This document shows positions 18,514 to 27,041 of a DNA stretch of 63,452 nt, one piece after another (positions within the stretch are counted from its first letter, which is position 1; every line of letters begins with the position of its first letter). A program made the translations under genes and the position numbers. Source of the DNA: Deltaproteobacteria bacterium. Its GTDB lineage: Bacteria > Desulfobacterota > Desulfarculia > JACQYL01. The notes under the pieces are model-generated. The model did not search any database. It saw only the letters and a list, made by a program, of their open reading frames with translations, and was not told the origin of the DNA. The DNA lies in assembly GCA_016208165.1 (NCBI GenBank), contig JACQYL010000117.1, positions 1 to 63,452 on the forward strand, given 5' to 3'.

Positions 18514-18635
18514 CGGCCATCTCCAAGTAATGTTTGCCCATTATACGTATTGAAAAAAGGCATATGACGGTGAATCACCTTGTGTACTCTTCATTCACCG
18601 ATATAAATCGAAGTCCGACTTTCAACAGCATCTGT

Positions 18636-19652
18636 TCATGCGTCCTTATCATTCCTGCCTCCTTCAAATTCCGGCTTTTCTACAACGAGTCTATGTAATC
18701 CTGTCGTTGCATATATCATTTTATAATTATCGAACTCGGGAACAATCCTCTCTCCGTTCAGCATTCTAACGGTTAGATCAAAATAATCCACGCCGGCGGC
18801 ATGGACGCATAGTGCCGCCGAATTGGAAAATCTTGGATTAATTTCAGTAACTTTGAAAGATCCGTTTCCCAAATCATATACCTGTATGTTGGCTGGCCCG
18901 AAGAAACCCATATAATCCAATATATTCTCCACAAACCCCATTATTCTTGGGTGACACGGTATGGTTTGTCCTCTGGTTATGCCACCACCTTGCCCGGCTT
19001 TTAGGCGATATAAGGTAACGATCCGCTTGAGTTCAGTATCTTGGACAAAGAAGTCGACATTAATTTCTTTTCCAAATCCAAGATATTCCTGAAGCAAATA
19101 CGAATCGTGCTCGGCGTTCAGTTTTCTTCCGTAGTATTCGAGGTCATAGCTGTTTTCTATAAGTGCAAACAGGTATCTTGAAGAATTCTTCATGGATACA
19201 TATCGTGGTTTCAGATATTGCGGATAATGGATCGAGCCTATGTTCTCGAGGCCGTCGCGTAATAGAATCGTAGACGGAGTGGGTATGCCAAGGCTTTCAA
19301 AGAATTCGAATGTCTTCAGTTTGTCGACGGAGATGTCAATCGCCTTCTTGCCGGCAACAAGAATGTCTGTGCCTGAACCAAGGAACCTTTCTCTTTCTCT
19401 GGAAAAGAAAATCAGATCTAGATCCGCCATTGGAACAATCAAATCGATCGATTCCATTCGGCAGATTGCATTTACTTCATCTGCGAATTCGGCACTATCC
19501 GATCTCGACACCTGATAACACTTGTCAGCACAAAGAATCCCCGGAGCCAACGGATCGATTTCGGTAGTGATCACTTTTTCTACATTAGACGTCTTTCTCC
19601 ATATGTCCAATATGATTGATCGGTTTCCAGCAGTTGGCAATAGAAGTCTCAT
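18636..19652 (-). CDS. ATP-grasp ligase (carbamoyl-phosphate synthase / PylC-like)
   Basis: A 338-residue ATP-grasp protein. An N-terminal Rossmann-like preATP-grasp domain starts RLLLPTAGNRSIILDI. The ATP-grasp core follows, with YPQYLKPRYVSM (phosphate-lid lysine), LLQEYLGFGKEINVDFF and the Mg-binding FKVTEINPRFSNSA. Members couple a carboxylate to an amine or thiol, with acyl-phosphate formation. The acid and the amine here are unknown; a uronic acid or an amino acid is plausible given the neighbours (amidotransferase, enolase-type enzyme). AGGAAGG lies before the ATG. There are 122 bases to asnB-like downstream and 227 bases to the enolase-type gene upstream. The flanking gaps are A/T-rich relative to neighbours, as is the gene itself, a hint of acquisition by transfer. 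Confidence 0.88.
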   Translation of the reverse strand: MRLLLPTAGNRSIILDIWRKTSNVEKVITTEIDPLAPGILCADKCYQVSRSDSAEFADEVNAICRMESIDLIVPMADLDLIFFSRERERFLGSGTDILVAGKKAIDISVDKLKTFEFFESLGIPTPSTILLRDGLENIGSIHYPQYLKPRYVSMKNSSRYLFALIENSYDLEYYGRKLNAEHDSYLLQEYLGFGKEINVDFFVQDTELKRIVTLYRLKAGQGGGITRGQTIPCHPRIMGFVENILDYMGFFGPANIQVYDLGNGSFKVTEINPRFSNSAALCVHAAGVDYFDLTVRMLNGERIVPEFDNYKMIYATTGLHRLVVEKPEFEGGRNDKDA

Positions 19653-19879
19653 ATCAAGTGGCCTTCCTATTTCGAAATGATAGTCCTATACTCTTATATA
19701 TACCTTTCCTGGTTCTCTTATAGTAACTCAAGAAAATCAGGTCACTTAGTAGATCTGAATGCCATTATGACATTGGGAGAATAACGTCTTTCGAACACAG
19801 CTCCGCCGGCCATTTCTGTATGGGGCTAAAATAGCTTGTATTTGGCAAACGCATGTGGTTTTGAGTCCCGGGTATCGTG

Positions 19880-21001
19880 TCATTCGGGCCTTTGCCAACT
19901 CCGTACCAGCCGCCGCTGAAAATCATCGGCTAAAGTGATCTCTCTGTCCCATTGAGAGTGGATGATACGTCCCTTGCTGATGCGCATCGGATAGTCTTTC
20001 ACTATGCTTGTCGACTGCTTTGCGAATCCGTTGGATTCGGCCGGGGAATCCAGACCGAGCATACGATAAAGGCCGATTTCGGCCAATGCCCCTAGCTCGC
20101 CTTGAACACCGTTTCCCAACGTGACCCGAAGATTGGATTTCTGCAAACGACGAGCCATGGACCATGTCCTCATGGCGGAAGCATGTTTCATCAGTTTTAA
20201 CTTGACGGAAACGTCTCCGTCGAGTTGTTCGACGGTCTTAAGGTCATCATCCAGCCAGACAGACTCGTCCAGGCAAATGCGGACGTCCGGGCGCAGCTTC
20301 AGGAGACGCACAATGCTTTCCCAATCCTGTGAGGGAAAAGGTTGCTCCAAATACTCCACATTGGAATGGTTCGAGGCATCCCAGAGTCGCACCGCTCCTT
20401 CTCTGTCCAATCCCTGGTTCGCATCGATCCTCAGATGTTGTGCAGCATCCAAATGGTCCAACACCGTTTCGATTCTCTGAATATCAAAGTTAACATCTCT
20501 TCCCACCTTAATCTTCAGCGTGTCGAAACCCGACTCTGCCAAAGACGTCACTTCTTCGCCAAGGGCCTCCCGCGTTTCCGCAAGGAGCATTCCGATGGTC
20601 CGCACGGCAAAAGCATGGTCAAGATAGGCATACAGGGCCTTCTGCTCGAGCGCCCCCATAAGAGCAGCCATACTGAATGGGGTAATCTCGGAGATACGGT
20701 AAAGCTTCAGAAAAGCCTCGTCTGCTCTCAGGCCGATAATCTCTTCCGCAGCCTTCAAACTTCTCTCCCACACGTCTTCCGGACCTTCCCAGCCATATCC
20801 CGGCAAGGGAGTACTCTCTCCCCACAGCATGGATTCTTCCGTCTCTAGCATACACAGAATGGTATTAAAGACGTACAGGGTACTGAAACTGAGAGAATAA
20901 GGCCTCTTCAGGGGTATTCGAACATAGTAAATACTCGCTCGCCTGATCCTGTCCAACCCAACCCAGGAAGCGCATTTCTCCAGATTAATCGGATCGCTCA
21001 T
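19880..21001 (-). CDS. Enolase-superfamily enzyme (MLE subgroup; dipeptide epimerase or OSB-synthase-like)
   Basis: A 373-residue member of the muconate-lactonizing-enzyme subgroup. The catalytic KxK is in TLKIKVG, the metal ligands are the Asp of RIDANQG, the Glu of EYLEQPF and the Asp of CLDESVW, and the opposite lysine is in SVKLKLMKHA. The N-terminal capping domain has LPGYGWEGPEDVW. Known relatives epimerise dipeptides, racemise N-acyl amino acids or make o-succinylbenzoate; there are no menaquinone genes nearby, so OSB synthesis is less likely. Its ATG overlaps the last base of the flavodoxin gene stop (TAATG), so the two proteins are translationally coupled. That pairing is uncommon. 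The product may feed the ATP-grasp ligase downstream. Confidence 0.85.
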   Translation of the reverse strand: MSDPINLEKCASWVGLDRIRRASIYYVRIPLKRPYSLSFSTLYVFNTILCMLETEESMLWGESTPLPGYGWEGPEDVWERSLKAAEEIIGLRADEAFLKLYRISEITPFSMAALMGALEQKALYAYLDHAFAVRTIGMLLAETREALGEEVTSLAESGFDTLKIKVGRDVNFDIQRIETVLDHLDAAQHLRIDANQGLDREGAVRLWDASNHSNVEYLEQPFPSQDWESIVRLLKLRPDVRICLDESVWLDDDLKTVEQLDGDVSVKLKLMKHASAMRTWSMARRLQKSNLRVTLGNGVQGELGALAEIGLYRMLGLDSPAESNGFAKQSTSIVKDYPMRISKGRIIHSQWDREITLADDFQRRLVRSWQRPE

Positions 21002-22272
21002 TAAAGGTAACCTACCGCTTCGTAGCGTAAATTGCTTAAGCAGTCTAAACGCATGGGCCGATACCGAATCACTTGATCGACAAAGTGATCTATGTATCCG
21101 GCCAGCTCGTCGTTGTCATCGCACCGGTGATTCGGAGGAGTGCCCCTGAAACCGGGACCAATCATGATTGCATTGTGGCGCAAGGCAAAGTTCGTTCCTC
21201 TGAGAAAAAAGAGGGATCCTGAAAAGACCGAAGAGAATTGGATCAAGCCAATAGGTAAGTTGGAGAGTTCAAAGTTGTTTCTACGCATGGAGCGTGTTCT
21301 TTCCACGAAAATCTGGTATTTTGCCCCATCGATCCGCCGACCCGGCGCATCCACTATTAACATGCCCTCGCTTCTCAGCATCCGCTCTCGGATTTCGACC
21401 ATATCGTCGGTCTGTACACACACAGACTCATTGGGCGTGGGATTCGGGCACGCAATGCAACCCAGACATCTGCCCAGCTTGAAATCCTCTAAAAACACCG
21501 CATCTATCTCCGCGTTTACGGAAACCAGATGCTCTATTCGCTCCTGAATTTCCACCGTCGGCCTCTTGGGGTAAAGGACCATGACTCTGGGTTTATACGA
21601 AGGCAACTCGTGAATGGGGAGGATTTGTGACAGGACTGCGACCCTACTGCCGGTTCCATAAGAAGTTTGAAGCCCGAAATTATCGTCCAGAATGGCGCCC
21701 GGGTTTCCCGCCACGGCTGTTCCACCGTACTGACTTGTGGGCGGGCCGTTTCCAACCAGGTTTGCTCCCAAGGACAGGCAAACCTGAAGTCCGAGAACGT
21801 TTGTGGTTTCCTGTCCGCCGTTTCGCTTTGCCCCGACGGACACGAACCCGGCCACCTTACCTTTGAGCGGGAGGTAGCCCAACCCGGCAATCAGATCAAA
21901 GGCGGATTCAACCAAAGAAGATCTGTCTCCGAAGTACACTGGTGTACCGATGATCAATCCCTGACAGGCTCTGATGGAGCTTTCCAGGCTCGGACAGGCG
22001 TCAGGAGATATCGGCCGATCCGGTTCTCGTGGAAACAAGTCTACCAATCGAAACAAGTCAATATCACAGCCCTGTTCCATCGCGCCGAAAGAAGCGGCGA
22101 TCACGATGCCTTCCGTGTTGCTGATGCTGTTCTTAGAAGACAGCGAGTAAATATGTTCGTACACTCCCGCAAAACTTTTGAGCTGCGGCAGTTTTCTGTT
22201 GAAATGCTCGACCGGGTACCTGCTGCGGATACTCCCGGATAAAGCCGTGACCTTTGTTGTGCGTTTCCGCAT
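21001..22272 (-). CDS. Tandem flavodoxin / NADPH-dependent FMN reductase fusion
   Basis: A 423-residue protein with two flavodoxin-like halves. The first (about 1-215) opens with the FMN P-loop-like VTALSGSIRSRY and has LIIGTPVYFGDRSSLVESAF and GFVSVGAKRNGGQETT, typical of NADPH-dependent FMN reductases. The second (about 228-423) begins RVMVLYPKRP, a degenerate phosphate loop, but keeps the cysteine knuckle GRCLGCIACPNP and a DDMVEIRERML helix as in multimeric flavodoxins. It probably reduces a bound flavin or substrate in the cytoplasm. Fusion of two such domains is unusual. AAGGAA precedes the ATG; it is coupled to the enolase-type gene by a one-base overlap. Confidence 0.75.
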   Translation of the reverse strand: MRKRTTKVTALSGSIRSRYPVEHFNRKLPQLKSFAGVYEHIYSLSSKNSISNTEGIVIAASFGAMEQGCDIDLFRLVDLFPREPDRPISPDACPSLESSIRACQGLIIGTPVYFGDRSSLVESAFDLIAGLGYLPLKGKVAGFVSVGAKRNGGQETTNVLGLQVCLSLGANLVGNGPPTSQYGGTAVAGNPGAILDDNFGLQTSYGTGSRVAVLSQILPIHELPSYKPRVMVLYPKRPTVEIQERIEHLVSVNAEIDAVFLEDFKLGRCLGCIACPNPTPNESVCVQTDDMVEIRERMLRSEGMLIVDAPGRRIDGAKYQIFVERTRSMRRNNFELSNLPIGLIQFSSVFSGSLFFLRGTNFALRHNAIMIGPGFRGTPPNHRCDDNDELAGYIDHFVDQVIRYRPMRLDCLSNLRYEAVGYL

Positions 22273-22520
22273 TGCGATCTTCCTTCATTGAAGCATCGGT
22301 GGTAAGGTAGCCCTATTAGAAGCCAGCCTTGCTCGAATGATCACGCTCATACCCACTGTTGATGGCATCACTACTTCTTCACTGACTGCTATTCTACTTA
22401 GCACTCGATCTTTCCATTGTCGGAATTAGGGTCCGTAAAATAGAAACCATAGAATAGAATAAATTATGTTATTCGTACACATTAAGCTATGATACAAAAG
22501 TCAGATAGCAGGAACTTCGG

Positions 22521-24416
22521 TCAATTATATATTCTTCTGTCGTACTTGGGCACATCCATACCAAGCTCTTTGAAAACATCATGTTCTATCATGTATCGAT
22601 AGAAGTCGGATTTAGATCCACTTTGTAGTAGATGTTCCTGCTCATACCAGCTCAAATTGATAAACTGTTTCACCGGCTTGGAGGCGGACAGGTTTGCATA
22701 AACCTCGATGTATTTCTCGATCCAAAGCGACATATCTGCCCGTTCTGCAACCCACTTGCGGCTTTCTCGGGCGATCTTTTCTCTACCCCCGTTTCTTTTC
22801 ATCCGAATAGCCGCTTCCACTTGGCTCTTGAAGTTCTGCTTCGTAATCCGGAGCACGGGTGGATAGCCGCGCAGGCGATCCATCAGGTCGCTCTGGTAAA
22901 CCAGAATCGGTATCTCCCAGCTCATCATTTCCAGGCCGAACAAGCCGAAGCCGCCCACGGCAACCTGTTCGAGGGCATAGTCGGCGTGGGCGTAAATCCG
23001 CTTGGCTTCTTGGGGCGGCAAACCACTCACAGTCAGTATTTCAATCGGCATTCCCTCTGCCTTGCATTCTTCGATAAGCCGATTGATTACATAGGATCCT
23101 TTCTTCCAGTTCGTCGTGGCCGCGTGGAGGAAGTACGTTTTATCAGGGTCTTTCTTCACGGGAAATTGCCCCGCTATCCTTATTTTCTCAGGCGGATCCC
23201 ACTCCGCCATGTCGATCAGTCCGCCTAGAAAGAGGCCTCGGGGGATACACGTCAGTCCGAACATCACGTCCGCGTACCGGTTAATCAGCTTGTGCAGTCG
23301 ATAGTGCTCCAATGTGAGGTAGTACGGCTTTGGCGGCTTGTGCCCCAGAAATCGGGCCTGGTGATACAGAATCCATTCCGGTCCACGCTGCTCACTTCCC
23401 CAGAACGAGAAAAGAATCTTCTTTCCTTTCGATTTCAGTATCTCCAGGTCTCTGTAATCCGGATAAAGGGATCGACCGAAATGGAAATGAAAAATGTCGT
23501 ACTTTTCTATCGCCTCTCTGGCAAAACTGTCTATTACACGAAATTGCTCTTTCTCCGGTAGTTCGTTCACCTTCAAATTCACGGAACATTCGTACTTCAG
23601 CCACGTATCGTGATAGTTGACATCCGTGGCGTCCAGTCCGTATCGGCGAAGAAAACGGCAGATGCGCGCCATATTGCCCGCAATTTCAAAAGGCGCATGC
23701 AATATCTTTTTGTCCGATAGAATATCGAGACGCTCGGTCAGAATCTTATCTTCGGTTTTTCTGGAGACATCCTCGTCGACGGTGACAGACCCGCAATGGT
23801 CCCGTACGAAACGTGCGCCGGTATCTTTGGAGGTAGCCGACCACTCTTGGTGAGGCCCTCCCGGTTTTTCGACAGGAGGCGCTGCCGGCTCTGGTCTCCT
23901 CTCGCCGTCTTCTTCATCCAAGTTTAAAACCGGCTTTTCGCTATCTTGACGCATCGCCACGCTCTCTTTTTCAACACATGCGTCCTGGATCAACCCTAAC
24001 CGAGACTCCGAATCCGTATGAGCCGGCTCGGAACTTCCAAACACGTTCGGCGAAGCGCCGGAAGGAGTATGCTCACAGGGCTTACCCTGTAGGGATGGCC
24101 TGAGTACGTCAGAAAAGGCATCATAATTTTCTCTCAGAATTCGATCCGCCTCCTCATGGCGGCCGGAGGCGCGATACACATCCGCAAGATTCGCAATGGC
24201 GCCCTGGTGATCCCTGGTCCGGGCAACGGCCTGCAGAAAGAATTCTTCCGCTCTTTTGAGGTCTCCTTGCCGGAAGAGCACGACTCCGTAATTGTTCAAT
24301 GCCCTGACATTGTCCGGGTCGAGCTGAATCAGGAGTTTGAAAATCTCTCCGGCTTCATCCACATGGCCTCTGTTGAAAAGCTCTTCAGCCCGATCAATCT
24401 GATGGTCGTACGTCAT
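22521..24416 (-). CDS. TPR-glycosyltransferase (GT-B type)
   Basis: A 631-residue protein. Residues 1-110 hold TPR units (AEELFNRGHVDEAGEIF; NNYGVVLFRQGDLKRAEEFF). About 110-235 is low-complexity, charged and probably a flexible linker. The C-terminal 390 residues look like a GT-B glycosyltransferase: IFHFHFGRSLYPDYRDLEIL, a hinge, then LHAATTNWKKGSYVINRLIEE and the donor-site-like AVGGFGLFGLEMMSWEIPIL (glycine-rich loop plus Glu). It likely transfers a sugar to a protein or lipid acceptor in the cytoplasm. No good ribosome binding site precedes the ATG. It lies downstream of the MerR gene, with a 248-base A/T-rich gap before the flavodoxin gene. Confidence 0.8.
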   Translation of the reverse strand: MTYDHQIDRAEELFNRGHVDEAGEIFKLLIQLDPDNVRALNNYGVVLFRQGDLKRAEEFFLQAVARTRDHQGAIANLADVYRASGRHEEADRILRENYDAFSDVLRPSLQGKPCEHTPSGASPNVFGSSEPAHTDSESRLGLIQDACVEKESVAMRQDSEKPVLNLDEEDGERRPEPAAPPVEKPGGPHQEWSATSKDTGARFVRDHCGSVTVDEDVSRKTEDKILTERLDILSDKKILHAPFEIAGNMARICRFLRRYGLDATDVNYHDTWLKYECSVNLKVNELPEKEQFRVIDSFAREAIEKYDIFHFHFGRSLYPDYRDLEILKSKGKKILFSFWGSEQRGPEWILYHQARFLGHKPPKPYYLTLEHYRLHKLINRYADVMFGLTCIPRGLFLGGLIDMAEWDPPEKIRIAGQFPVKKDPDKTYFLHAATTNWKKGSYVINRLIEECKAEGMPIEILTVSGLPPQEAKRIYAHADYALEQVAVGGFGLFGLEMMSWEIPILVYQSDLMDRLRGYPPVLRITKQNFKSQVEAAIRMKRNGGREKIARESRKWVAERADMSLWIEKYIEVYANLSASKPVKQFINLSWYEQEHLLQSGSKSDFYRYMIEHDVFKELGMDVPKYDRRIYN

Positions 24417-24519
24417 CGTTTAACCATTAAATACTCGTGAGTGTTGTCATAAGTGTTTTTTCTTTGTTTAAACAAGCCATTGGAGATTTTTCGCCGGCTT
24501 TCCTTAAAATTCTTAAGCT

Positions 24520-24969
24520 TTATCCATCGGCCTTCGGCATCGGGGTCGAGGCTTCCGAGTCGGCCCCGGCATCCGTCTCTCGTTCCGCGTCGGCCGTCGC
24601 GGGAACCCGATCGATATGTTCGCTCGGTCTTCCGTTCAACTTCCTGAAGCTCTCGTAGATCTCGGTCCTTATGATCTCCGTCAAACGATCGACAAGATCC
24701 TCGAGGACATGCGAGACAGAGGAACCCACCCCGGCCCCCTCGGAGGATAGCGATCTCTTGATGCGATCCAAGGAAATTCCCTGATCCTTCAATTCCTTGA
24801 TTCTTCCAATGACCGAGATTTCTTCGCTGCCGTACCGCCGTTGCCCTCCCTTGGTTCGCATGGGTGTCAAAATTCCTTCGAATTCCTTCTCCCAAAATCG
24901 TAGCGTGTGCGGAGGAGTGTCCGTCATCTCGCTGACCTGCTTTATGGTGAACAAATCATTTCTCCGCAT
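24520..24969 (-). CDS. MerR-family transcriptional regulator
   Basis: About 149 residues. The winged helix-turn-helix of the MerR family is at the N-terminus: LFTIKQVSEMTDTPPHTLRF followed by WEKEFEGILTPMRTKGGQRRYG and a helix (VIGRIKELKDQGISLDRIKR). The C-terminal half is acidic and low-complexity, without the cysteines of metal sensors. The ATG at 24969 puts the HTH where the family has it; in-frame starts at 24999 (ATG) and 25023 (TTG) also exist, and none has a strong ribosome binding site. It is the first gene of the island on the minus strand, about 100 bases before the TPR-glycosyltransferase, and may control it. The effector is unknown. Confidence 0.85.
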   Translation of the reverse strand: MRRNDLFTIKQVSEMTDTPPHTLRFWEKEFEGILTPMRTKGGQRRYGSEEISVIGRIKELKDQGISLDRIKRSLSSEGAGVGSSVSHVLEDLVDRLTEIIRTEIYESFRKLNGRPSEHIDRVPATADAERETDAGADSEASTPMPKADG

Positions 24970-25530
24970 AGCATTAGGTGGATCGGCATAATTGAACATT
25001 AGCTTTAGGTTTAACTTTAGCAACAGTCATGCCAGGTGGCGCTCGATCAAAATAGAGGTATGTTCAATGTGTTACCCGTTATAGCCCTTCTGAAACGAAG
25101 GAACAAAATGCCCAAATCTCCACTTTAAGCTAGGCAAAAAGGGCCTCTCGCCCTCCATTTTTCGAGTCCATCCCGGAGAGGCGGCCTTCCAAAAGGGATG
25201 GACGCATCCAGGAGCCTGCACGATTTTTCCGGAGCCCGAATCCTCCGCTCTGTTCCACGGGCGGGTTTCCGGGAAGAACCGCCGGAGACGACGTTTGACC
25301 CTCCGAACCGCCCTCAAAGAGGGGATTTGCGCAAGCCGGGCCGTTCCAGGGAACGCAGTAATACCAGGAATCGATCGAGGCATGCCTTTTGCACCGCCAA
25401 GCATGATATTCTCTTCGAATACAGGACATGAAAGATGTCCACGCAAACAACGGCCATGCGTGCCCGCGGACGGAAGTTGAGGACAACTGGACAATTCTGT
25501 AATTTCCTACTCGGATATGCAGGAGATATT
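24970..25530. other. Divergent intergenic region with 9-bp inverted repeat
   Basis: This gap separates the minus-strand MerR gene from the plus-strand radical SAM gene. GTCCATCCC (25166-25174) is inverted as GGGATGGAC (25195-25203), with a 20-base spacer, a possible operator or hairpin. Frames crossing 25072-25494 show no recognisable domain and are rich in Pro, Arg and Ser, as chance frames are. No clear sigma-54 or sigma-28 match was found. Confidence 0.4.
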
Positions 25531-26871
25531 ATGGGACGTGACGTTCTGATCCTTGTTCCCCAAGGCTGGTATATAGATGAATGCTGCGTGAATCCGGCCG
25601 AGAAGCAGGCTCCCACGGCGGCTCTGGTCATGTCCGCCTATCTGCGAAAACTCGGCCATCGTCCAACCGTACACATCTATGGGGACGATTTGAATCTCTC
25701 TTTTCCAAAGGTTCCGGACGCCCTGATGGTCTACACGCCCTGGAACGGTTTCAGGCAATGGTCCGCTCCGGTCTTTCAAGCTTTCAAAAGACAGTTCCCG
25801 AATTCGACAACTATTCTCGTCATGTACGAATCATTGGTCGACTTTGAACTCGAGGCCATGGTCGAGTGTCCGGACATCGATTATGCAGTGTTGCCGAATG
25901 AAAAGGAGATTTCGGCAGGCGTTATCCTCGATCATGGAGCCCCTCGCTGCACCGATGGTTTTGGGGAGCAATCGGGAATCGCGTTCCGTGATCTGGATGG
26001 AGTTCCCAGGTCCGGAGGAAAGCGGCCGTTTTGCGACGACCTGTCTCATTTACCTTATTTCGGACCGGATTTGGCTTTGTTTCTCAAACAGTACCCCGAG
26101 GGCAGTTTCAACAAAGTAGGCGTCCTGATCCAAAGGGGATGTGCGGGAGACTGTATCTTCTGTCCCTTGAGGCATACGCAATCGAGGTATCGGGACCCGG
26201 ACACCGTGCTCGACGAGTTCCTATTGATTCAGCGGCTTCTGGGCTATGAAGCGACCGGAACGACGATTCTCGAGTCCTTCAGAGAACCGGCTTTTCTCGA
26301 ATCCTTTTCCTCTTTGATTCTATCCAAGGGAGTCAAAATCGGTTGGGGCACGGGAGCCAGGGCGGAATTTGTCAATGACATCGGATTGTTGAAAAACCTT
26401 AAGGCAACGGGCCTTACCTCACTATATTTCGGTATCGAGTGCGCCACCGAGGAAACACGCAGAAGAATCGCGAAACCCATCGAAGACGATCACATCCGCA
26501 ACGCATTGGAAATCACGAAAGAAGCGGATCTGAATTTCATTCTCGCCTACATCATAGGTTTCCCCTGGGAAGACGGCGCATACCATGAAGAGCTGAGACA
26601 TCAGGTGACCCGGCTTGGATCCGATACACACTGCAAGAGGGTGTCCCTCAGCAAACTCATACCCTATTCCGGTCTGCCGGTGGAGAAGCTGCTCATTCAG
26701 GAAGGCATCCTGGAAAGAAGGAATAGGTTTTCCGACTGGCAGGATCGGAACAAGAATACGATCGTCAGCAAGACGAACTATCTCGATACGGGTCAGCTGC
26801 AGGAAGCGGCGCGAAAGCTCAGTTCCAGGGTTAATGAGATGGAAAGACACAGAGCGGCAAATAGATCGTAG
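25531..26871 (+). CDS. Radical SAM protein with degenerate B12-binding-like N-terminus
   Basis: A 446-residue radical SAM enzyme. The N-terminal 150 residues (VLILVPQGWY; ALVMSAYLRKLGHRPTVHIY) look like the cobalamin-binding fold of B12-dependent radical SAM proteins but lack the DxHxxG cobalt-ligand motif. The radical SAM core has QRGCAGDCIFCPLR (CxxxCxxC) and the YFGIECATEETRRRI block. The upstream in-frame start at 25435 is rejected, because AGGAG lies six bases before the ATG at 25531. It is on the plus strand, convergent with the 859-aa glycosyltransferase. Its substrate is unknown; sugar or lipid modification for the neighbouring glycan locus is possible. Confidence 0.82.
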   Translation: MGRDVLILVPQGWYIDECCVNPAEKQAPTAALVMSAYLRKLGHRPTVHIYGDDLNLSFPKVPDALMVYTPWNGFRQWSAPVFQAFKRQFPNSTTILVMYESLVDFELEAMVECPDIDYAVLPNEKEISAGVILDHGAPRCTDGFGEQSGIAFRDLDGVPRSGGKRPFCDDLSHLPYFGPDLALFLKQYPEGSFNKVGVLIQRGCAGDCIFCPLRHTQSRYRDPDTVLDEFLLIQRLLGYEATGTTILESFREPAFLESFSSLILSKGVKIGWGTGARAEFVNDIGLLKNLKATGLTSLYFGIECATEETRRRIAKPIEDDHIRNALEITKEADLNFILAYIIGFPWEDGAYHEELRHQVTRLGSDTHCKRVSLSKLIPYSGLPVEKLLIQEGILERRNRFSDWQDRNKNTIVSKTNYLDTGQLQEAARKLSSRVNEMERHRAANRS

Positions 26872-27041
26872 AGCGCGGCGCCATTGTTGGATCCTTACAA
26901 CACACGGCCGGCGTTCCCTTGAACCCCGAAACGGCTCCACCCACACAGCGCGACCCGTCGGCCGGGATAGGATGGTCAGCAGGACCGTTGCACGCCGGAA
27001 CCGTCGATTTTTGAACTGCGATCAGCCACGGGTGTCGCTCT

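Noticed and set aside
25072-25494. 140-codon minus-strand frame in the MerR-radical SAM gap
   Set aside because: No domain, Pro/Arg/Ser-rich composition and no ribosome binding site.
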